From Leptospira perolatii (GTDB lineage: Bacteria; Spirochaetota; Leptospiria; Leptospirales; Leptospiraceae), in NCBI RefSeq assembly GCF_002811875.1, contig NZ_NPDZ01000021.1, positions 1 to 28,781 of the forward strand: DNA of 28,781 nt, in the 5' to 3' direction. Positions 23,755 to 28,781 of this stretch are shown piece by piece; position 1 is the stretch's first letter; every line of letters begins with the position of its first letter. The notes below the pieces were generated by a model. That model was not told the DNA's origin, made no database searches, and worked only from the letters and a program-made list of their open reading frames with translations. Made by a program: the position numbers and the translations under genes.

Positions 23755-25032
23755 ATGCAGCTAGAGACACAGAATGAAAGAGAAACTTCGTTAAGAATAT
23801 TGCATGTTACATCCGATCAGGATTTGCACTCAAGGATAGTAAAGAATGTCGAGATGCGCTGTTATGACATGCGCGCCGCCGGCAACTTTCCTGATGTTTT
23901 GGATGGATGTTTCGTTTTTTTGCCCAATGTGATCATATTGGATCTCGATTCCCAAGAGCTGGGAGCAGACCATTTGATCGGGATTTTAAGAAAACTTTGC
24001 CCTGCAAGTTTAATATTATGTTACTCTGGTGCCGTCTCGCCTAAATATAAAGCGAATCATGCTTTGGATGGCCCATGGGCTAGCATTGATAAGTCCGAGC
24101 TTGAAACGCTTCTGCCGCAGCAAGTAAGAAAAGCTGAAGAATTTCTTCGCGGACATTCCCATAGTCGCGCCCTTGAATACCAGCAGGAAGAAAATATATT
24201 ACTCGAATACGAATGGCTTTTGAAGAAGGAATCTCATCGCAAAGCGGATCAATCTGTATTGGGTAGGAATATTCTTGATAAGCTAACAAGCAGTATGTTT
24301 CAAGGCTTGGGCATCGGATCCTTGATTACTCGATTGGAATTAGCAGAGATTTTCATGGAGAAACAAGGAGAGAATTATCGGGTTTCTCATGCTTTGATAG
24401 ATGGTATATTAAAAAATAAGAATATACTAAGGGAAAGGCTCGAGAGGCTTGATACCTTTAAGTCTTTGTTTAACTGGAAGATCTCGTTAGAAAAAGTGGA
24501 ATCCGAAAGATTTGAAGCCACTTTGATGGATTGCATTCGGCATTCGGAAGAAGTGGCTAAGATTAAGAATCAAACCATTGTTCAAAAGGTAAAGCTTCCC
24601 GCACTTTGCATTTCTTCAAACATCGATTTCCTCAGATTTGCAGTGAATGAGTTGATGGTCAATGCAGTGAAGTTTTCTCCGAATTACAGCCGGATTCAGA
24701 TCGATGCCTTTCGGTCGAAAAGAAGCCTTTGTGTACAAGTTACCAACGAAATATTATTCATTGAAGGAGGGATTTCTGGAATTCCAGAAGAGTATATTTT
24801 TAAGGTTTTTGAACCGTTTATTATGCTGAACAGCATTTTTGATGAACGTTTTCTCGGTATTGAATTTGGACTGGGAATCGGACTCAATTTAATTCAGAAT
24901 CTCGCAAAGCAAATCGACTGTAAGGTTTCAATTGGTGAAATCTTGGACTGGGTCGACTCGGTACCGAGACGCAAAGTTAGCGCAGAATTAAAGTTCCCCT
25001 TAATCGAAAAAAATTCCACCGGAGGAAGATAA
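23755..25032 (+). CDS. Receiver-histidine-kinase-like protein, degenerate (first of a pair)
   Basis: The product is 425 residues from ATG 23755. An in-frame GTG (23743) lies inside the AGGTG ribosome site. Residues 10-115 are receiver-like. The acceptor position D63 (V-I-I-L-D) is kept, but the acidic pair that binds magnesium is replaced by T-S (ILHVTSDQ). Residues 140-250 are two helices like a dimerisation domain. The usual H-E-L-R-T-P box is absent; the matching place reads SSMFQGLGIGS, and the only conserved His is H161 in KESHR. The HATPase region has N-box N298-E-L-M-V-N303 and G2 box FGLGIGL, but G1 is GGISGIPEE, lacking the Asp that binds adenine. It may be a regulator or an anti-kinase, not a standard kinase. 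Its paralogue starts two bases later. Confidence 0.8.
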   Translation: MQLETQNERETSLRILHVTSDQDLHSRIVKNVEMRCYDMRAAGNFPDVLDGCFVFLPNVIILDLDSQELGADHLIGILRKLCPASLILCYSGAVSPKYKANHALDGPWASIDKSELETLLPQQVRKAEEFLRGHSHSRALEYQQEENILLEYEWLLKKESHRKADQSVLGRNILDKLTSSMFQGLGIGSLITRLELAEIFMEKQGENYRVSHALIDGILKNKNILRERLERLDTFKSLFNWKISLEKVESERFEATLMDCIRHSEEVAKIKNQTIVQKVKLPALCISSNIDFLRFAVNELMVNAVKFSPNYSRIQIDAFRSKRSLCVQVTNEILFIEGGISGIPEEYIFKVFEPFIMLNSIFDERFLGIEFGLGIGLNLIQNLAKQIDCKVSIGEILDWVDSVPRRKVSAELKFPLIEKNSTGGR

Positions 25033-25034
25033 AA

Positions 25035-27260
25035 ATGGGAAGATCCCAGTATAGAATTCCTGTGCCCGCAGGTAGTGTGAGTGTTTCTGATTTTATTTCT
25101 TCTAGAGCGATGATTCGTCCGGATCAGACTGTGATCCCATCGAAGGTTCACTCTATTTTTGAATCGTATCAAGATTTGCTGAGGCAGGCAAATTATGAGG
25201 AAGCGGTAATTCGAGTCTTTCCTATAGAGATGGATAAGACACTTGAGTTGGTCAAGGTTACAGGAAAACCTTTACTCATTCCGGATACAGAAAAGCAGGA
25301 GAATTTTTTGCAAAATGACTCGAATCTCGTGAACTTTGCGAAAGAAGCTGTCTGGGAAATCAAAGAGGCGATGTCTTATTACAAAGCCAATGAAATTAAA
25401 TCAGAGTTGATTGTACCAATATTTCACTTCAATCAACGTCGAGAAAGAATTCTGTTAGGATCAATCCGTGTTTCCAGCAAATCTAAGTCCTACGGAATGA
25501 TAGATTGCTCTGAATTGACCGCTTTTGCGAATAAGATTTCGGATGCACTTCAAAAGCAAAACGAACCAGTTTCTAAAAATATAATGAAGGTTCAGGATAT
25601 GAGTCCCAAGGGATTACGCCTGAGAATCTACAATGAATCTATTTTAGAAAATCTAACTACGAATCACGAGTATCTATTTTTCGTTCACTTTCTAAAGGAG
25701 CCACCCTTTTCTGTGAAAGGATCTCTCCGCTGGTGGTCCAAAAGTACGGAAGGTTGCTTAGAAATCGGTTTGGAAATTGTTACCATTTTCGGTCCAGAAA
25801 ATGAAAGAGTAAGATTTGAAAAGGCTGTGGAATTGCTCAGGGATGCATTCGTGAATATGCAAGCCGAAATTAGTGGTAGAAGTTTGGACCAACTAAGTCC
25901 TGAAAGGTCGGAACGTTTGAACCCAGACCTGGCCCAAAAAGCAAGGATTCTACATATAGATTCAGATGAAGAATCTTTGCAAAAGGTTAGAAGTCTCTTT
26001 GAAAAAGAAGGAGTTTCCATAGAATCGGTCAACTCCCCTACTCTGGCTCTTGAATATTGTCTGCTTTCTCCGCCTAGCGTGATCATCACCGAAACGGATT
26101 TTCCGGATCTGGATACTATGTTTTTCCTAAAGGCTCTTCGAAGAATATCCAGTGCTAGTGTTTTCGTAATTTATTCGGCAAGAGGAAGGTTCTCCCAGTT
26201 TAGAAATTCTTTTAGTTGGGTTTGGGCATTTTTAGAAAAGCCTACAGAGGAGCCGTTGCTGGTAAGTTGTTGTATGGAAGCATCTAAATATAGAGCGAAG
26301 AATGCGACTTTTTTGAGAACTCATACTACGGAAGAGGAAATCGTTTCGGAGATTGAATGGCTGCTTTGGAAAGAATACCATAGGAACACGGATCAGCTTT
26401 CGTTAGGAAAAACTATCTTTGAGAATATTACGCACAGTAGTTCTCAAGGACTCGGTGTTGGCTCCATGTTAATTCAGCTCGATCTGGCTGAGTGCTTTAT
26501 CAAGCGGGAAAGAGACGCTTGTTTAATACCAGTGGATGTCATGAATTCTATCATGGAAAACAAAAACGTACTGAGAACCTGGACAGACAAGATGGAAAAT
26601 GTTCGCTCCCTGTTCGACTTAAAGCTGGAAAGGGAGCCCATTCACACAAATGAAATTCGAAGGATCGTAAATAAGACGATTTCCGAATTAGGCGAACTGA
26701 CCAAAGTTAAGAATGCGAAAGTTACGTTTGTGGATAAGGACCTAGACAAAGAACTTACATCCCATGTTGAATTTGCAAAATTCTCGATCAAAGAGCTTTT
26801 AGTTAATGCGCTAAAGTTCTCTCCGGTCGACTCCAGCATTCATCTGTTTTTCTCAGCGACTGAGGACAGTTTGTATTTGGATGTAATGAATCATATAGAT
26901 GTTTTGCCGAACGGAATTTCTGGAATTCCGGAAGAATATAAATCTAGAATCTTTGAACCATTCTTTAAATTAACCCACAATTATGATGAAAGATTTCATA
27001 GCGTTGATTTCGGGTTGGGAATTGGTTTGAGTGTGGTTCAAAATCTTTCAGAGCAAGTCGGCTGCACGGTTACTGTCGGTGAAATCACGGATCATACTTC
27101 TGAGAATTTGAAAAAAAAGATTTCGGCTAGGATTCAATTCCCAATCTATCAGCCAGCTGCAGAGCTTGAAACTATCGTAAGCAAGCCTACAAATCTCGCA
27201 AATGCGTTACTTAGGATATATACAGGTTCGGCGTATTCGGGTAAAAACCAGGCGGAGTAA
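25035..27260 (+). CDS. GAF-like/PilZ-like/receiver/histidine-kinase-like protein (second of a pair)
   Basis: The product is 741 residues, starting two bases after its paralogue's stop, with GGAGG in the end of the previous gene. Residues 30-165 look GAF-like. Residues 180-280 look like PilZ: D188-M-S-P-K-G193 fits D-x-S-x-x-G, but no R-x-x-x-R lies before it, so c-di-GMP binding is doubtful. The receiver (305-420) has D309-S-D-E, an intact E-K-P near the end, and Glu (E353, I-I-T-E-T-D-F-P) where the phosphorylated Asp should be. The dimerisation part reads THSSSQGLGVGS with H449 in KEYHR. The HATPase has E-L-L-V-N591-A, NGISGIPEE in G1 and FGLGIGL in G2. The fixed Glu could mimic a phosphorylated state. 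Functions are inferred. Confidence 0.8.
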   Translation: MGRSQYRIPVPAGSVSVSDFISSRAMIRPDQTVIPSKVHSIFESYQDLLRQANYEEAVIRVFPIEMDKTLELVKVTGKPLLIPDTEKQENFLQNDSNLVNFAKEAVWEIKEAMSYYKANEIKSELIVPIFHFNQRRERILLGSIRVSSKSKSYGMIDCSELTAFANKISDALQKQNEPVSKNIMKVQDMSPKGLRLRIYNESILENLTTNHEYLFFVHFLKEPPFSVKGSLRWWSKSTEGCLEIGLEIVTIFGPENERVRFEKAVELLRDAFVNMQAEISGRSLDQLSPERSERLNPDLAQKARILHIDSDEESLQKVRSLFEKEGVSIESVNSPTLALEYCLLSPPSVIITETDFPDLDTMFFLKALRRISSASVFVIYSARGRFSQFRNSFSWVWAFLEKPTEEPLLVSCCMEASKYRAKNATFLRTHTTEEEIVSEIEWLLWKEYHRNTDQLSLGKTIFENITHSSSQGLGVGSMLIQLDLAECFIKRERDACLIPVDVMNSIMENKNVLRTWTDKMENVRSLFDLKLEREPIHTNEIRRIVNKTISELGELTKVKNAKVTFVDKDLDKELTSHVEFAKFSIKELLVNALKFSPVDSSIHLFFSATEDSLYLDVMNHIDVLPNGISGIPEEYKSRIFEPFFKLTHNYDERFHSVDFGLGIGLSVVQNLSEQVGCTVTVGEITDHTSENLKKKISARIQFPIYQPAAELETIVSKPTNLANALLRIYTGSAYSGKNQAE

Positions 27261-27367
27261 AAAAGTGCGTTTACTTAGGTTAAGATTTTCTAATTCACCG
27301 TATTTCGAAGTGTGCTTGGATATATGCAAGAATTCTTGATAAAAATGAATGCCCAAAGCTAACGCGA

Positions 27368-27388
27368 GATCTCTGCAAAAAGGAGATC
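27368..27388. repeat. GATCTC/GAGATC hairpin after the operon
   Basis: A 6-bp inverted repeat with a 9-base loop, about 110 bp downstream of the signalling operon. No T run follows, so it is not a convincing terminator. The remaining gap to 27570 shows no gene. Confidence 0.3.
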
Positions 27389-27570
27389 CTGAAAGGCGGA
27401 ATATCAAGGAATGTTAAAGGAAATTTAAGAAGAGTCAATCCCTAAGAATCTCAATTCAAGTTTTCTTTCCCGGTTCAAGTACGGATACTTTTGTAAAAAG
27501 ATCTCTACTTGGATGGGTTTCTTTGCAATTTGGATTGACCTGACACCAAAATTAGGATAACAATCGCGCG

Positions 27571-28230
27571 ATGTGCAGAACAGTAAGAATTTTATTCCTC
27601 ATCACCTCCTTGTTCTCCATCTTATTATGTGCCTCTGATTCGGAGATAAAACACGAGGTAAAAAAGTCGAACGGCCAGAACGGCCAGGATAAGGATTTGC
27701 TGAGCAAAAAGGAGATGTTTCATTTAGTTAAAATACACAATATTCCTCAGTTGAAGAAGCTAGTCGATGCCGGCGCCAGCGTGAATCTTCAGGATAATCA
27801 CGGTGAAATTAGCAAGCCCAACGAGGGTGAGACTTTGCTCATGGTCGCGGTCACTTCCAAAAACGTACCAGTGGTTAAATTTCTAATCGAAAACGGGGCA
27901 AGCGTTTCCGCCTCTTCCACCAAAAACGAGAAAACGGCATTACATATCGCTGCGGAGTCCGGCAATATCGAGATGGGGAAATTGTTACTCGATAACAAGG
28001 CCTGGTACAAATCAAAATCTTCTTTGGTTAACTCCCGAATGAAAGACGGAACTACTCCTTTACTATTGGCGATCAAAAAAGGAAAATCTGAGTTCGTGCA
28101 CTTTCTAATCGAAGAAGGCGTAGATGTGAATGAAAAAACATCGGATGGCAAGTCGCCTTTGCATATCGCCAAAGCGGCTCACCAAGCCAAGATCGTAAAA
28201 CTTTTGACTAGCGCTGGAGGGACTGAGTAA
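27571..28230 (+). CDS. Exported ankyrin-repeat protein
   Basis: The product is 219 residues. The N-terminus MCRTVRILFLITSLFSILL-C20-A is a signal peptide with a possible relaxed lipobox. The rest holds four ankyrin repeats, beginning near residue 50: FHLVKIHNIPQLKKLVDAGASVN, then ETLLMVAVTSKNVPVVKFLIENGASV, KTALHIAAESGNIEMGKLLLDN and a last pair (TPLLLAIKKGKSEFVHFLIEEGVDVN; SPLHIAKAAHQAKIVKLLTSAG). Such proteins bind other proteins, and the export signal suggests a periplasmic or surface partner. It stands alone and converges on the small gene at 28240. Confidence 0.85.
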   Translation: MCRTVRILFLITSLFSILLCASDSEIKHEVKKSNGQNGQDKDLLSKKEMFHLVKIHNIPQLKKLVDAGASVNLQDNHGEISKPNEGETLLMVAVTSKNVPVVKFLIENGASVSASSTKNEKTALHIAAESGNIEMGKLLLDNKAWYKSKSSLVNSRMKDGTTPLLLAIKKGKSEFVHFLIEEGVDVNEKTSDGKSPLHIAKAAHQAKIVKLLTSAGGTE

Positions 28231-28244
28231 AAATTCTACTTAGT
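28222..28244. terminator. Shared hairpin between convergent genes
   Basis: ACTGAGTA-aaaattc-TACTTAGT is an 8-bp stem with one G-T pair. It spans the stops of the ankyrin-repeat gene (ends 28230) and the small secreted protein gene (ends 28240). It could serve both strands. Confidence 0.45.
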
Positions 28245-28521
28245 ATCCTTGCCACAGAGAAATAGATACGATCATTTTTCCGTTATCTGATTTGTTCAGG
28301 CACTCGCATTTGATTTTTGCGGACTGGCTATAATAACCTTGTCCCAAGGAAAATCCTGGTGCCGGTTTACAGCTCTTGTACAATCCTTCGTTCACCAATC
28401 GATTGCAAGCTTCTTGTATAGCTGCTTCCACATCCGCGCCTTGCGATTGAACTTTTCCAGGGATGGCGAGGAAAACTGTTACTGTGATCACAGATAGAGA
28501 TAGAATCAAAACTTTTTTCAT
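28240..28521 (-). CDS. Small secreted four-Cys protein
   Basis: The product is 93 residues. It has a clear signal peptide, MKKVLILSLSVITVTVFLAIPGKVQS, probably cut after QS at 26. The mature 67 residues hold four Cys (EACN, KSCK, IKCECL), which could give two disulfides. GGA lies about 11 bases before the start on the minus strand. No family is recognised. It would act in the periplasm or outside the cell. Confidence 0.75.
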   Translation of the reverse strand: MKKVLILSLSVITVTVFLAIPGKVQSQGADVEAAIQEACNRLVNEGLYKSCKPAPGFSLGQGYYSQSAKIKCECLNKSDNGKMIVSISLWQGY

Positions 28522-28740
28522 AAATCCGTTCCAAAAGACAGGTAGGAAGAATCCACTCTTAAAGAAAAAATTTCAAATCAAAAATAATTTCTTTCACGAA
28601 AAAGCTGAGGCAAGCTTCTCCCTGCGATTTAAGATTTTCCACGTAAGAGTTTGGTTCGCGTTCTTAGGAAAAAGTTTATTTGTGATTAGGAAGGAAAGTT
28701 AGCGAGGTTCTTGAAAACGTATAGAGTAGCGTGACCTTTG

Positions 28741-28767
28741 TACCCATTTTGGTACACCATCCGGTGT
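28741..28767. repeat. Two adjacent small hairpins at the window end
   Basis: TACC/GGTA (28741-28754) and ACACC-atcc-GGTGT (28754-28767) follow one another, with TTTCC after. The window stops before their context is visible. The 260 bp from 28522 show no gene on either strand. Confidence 0.35.
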
Positions 28768-28781
28768 GTTTCCTTTCGGTA

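Noticed and set aside
1..28781. tRNA, rRNA, CRISPR arrays or replication origin
   Set aside because: No cloverleaf-like, rRNA-like, regularly spaced repeat-spacer or clustered DnaA-box pattern was seen.

Overview
The window looks like a chromosomal segment of a Leptospira species (spirochaete). The evidence is a giant Leptospira-type repeat protein, an MBOAT gene followed by a DUF1574-like gene, many lipoprotein signals with relaxed spirochaetal lipoboxes, dispersed GTAGGAGCTCCTAC-type palindromes, and moderately AT-rich DNA by eye. The species cannot be fixed from this sequence alone.

Bases 1-6700 hold an apparent polymorphic-toxin locus. The 3' part of a very large protein (5' end outside the window) runs in order: helical charged stalk, hydrophobic segment, GFG beta-repeat block, Hint autoprocessing domain, and a C-terminal domain with the layout of an alpha/beta-hydrolase (S-Y-S-Q-G elbow, Asp, C-terminal His). 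A second gene starts inside its stop codon (ATGA) and is the best immunity-gene candidate. A small Cys-containing lipoprotein and a hairpin terminator follow. Bases 6750-9050 are accessory DNA: two near-identical 45-bp direct repeats, a DDE transposase on the minus strand, a non-coding GC-rich stretch full of hairpins, and two tandem 58-bp repeats.

Bases 9050-15000 are mostly housekeeping or envelope genes. They are a PaaI-like thioesterase, a membrane protein with a voltage-sensor-like segment but no pore (minus strand), a plus-strand operon of NYN-domain RNase-like protein, MBOAT O-acyltransferase and SGNH-like DUF1574 partner, and a minus-strand pair of DJ-1/PfpI protein and sirtuin. The MBOAT and SGNH proteins probably act together to acylate a surface polymer, as AlgI/AlgJ or DltB/DltD do. 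The sirtuin carries the Tyr-x-x-Arg signature of lysine desuccinylases.

Bases 15000-21400 hold an intergenic repeat element, a secreted GH5 glycosidase lipoprotein with a Cys-rich middle and a ricin-type lectin tail (minus), a long AT-rich gap, a VOC/glyoxalase-fold protein, a lipoprotein plus outer-membrane-barrel-like pair, and a small YCII-like protein. An IS481-type element occupies about 21716-22939 on the minus strand.

Bases 23750-28700 hold two adjacent paralogous signalling proteins (receiver-like, dimerisation helices, HATPase). The second adds a GAF-like and a PilZ-like domain. Their receivers are degenerate in complementary ways. An exported ankyrin-repeat protein and a small secreted four-Cys protein end the window convergently. 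No tRNA, rRNA or CRISPR array was recognised.
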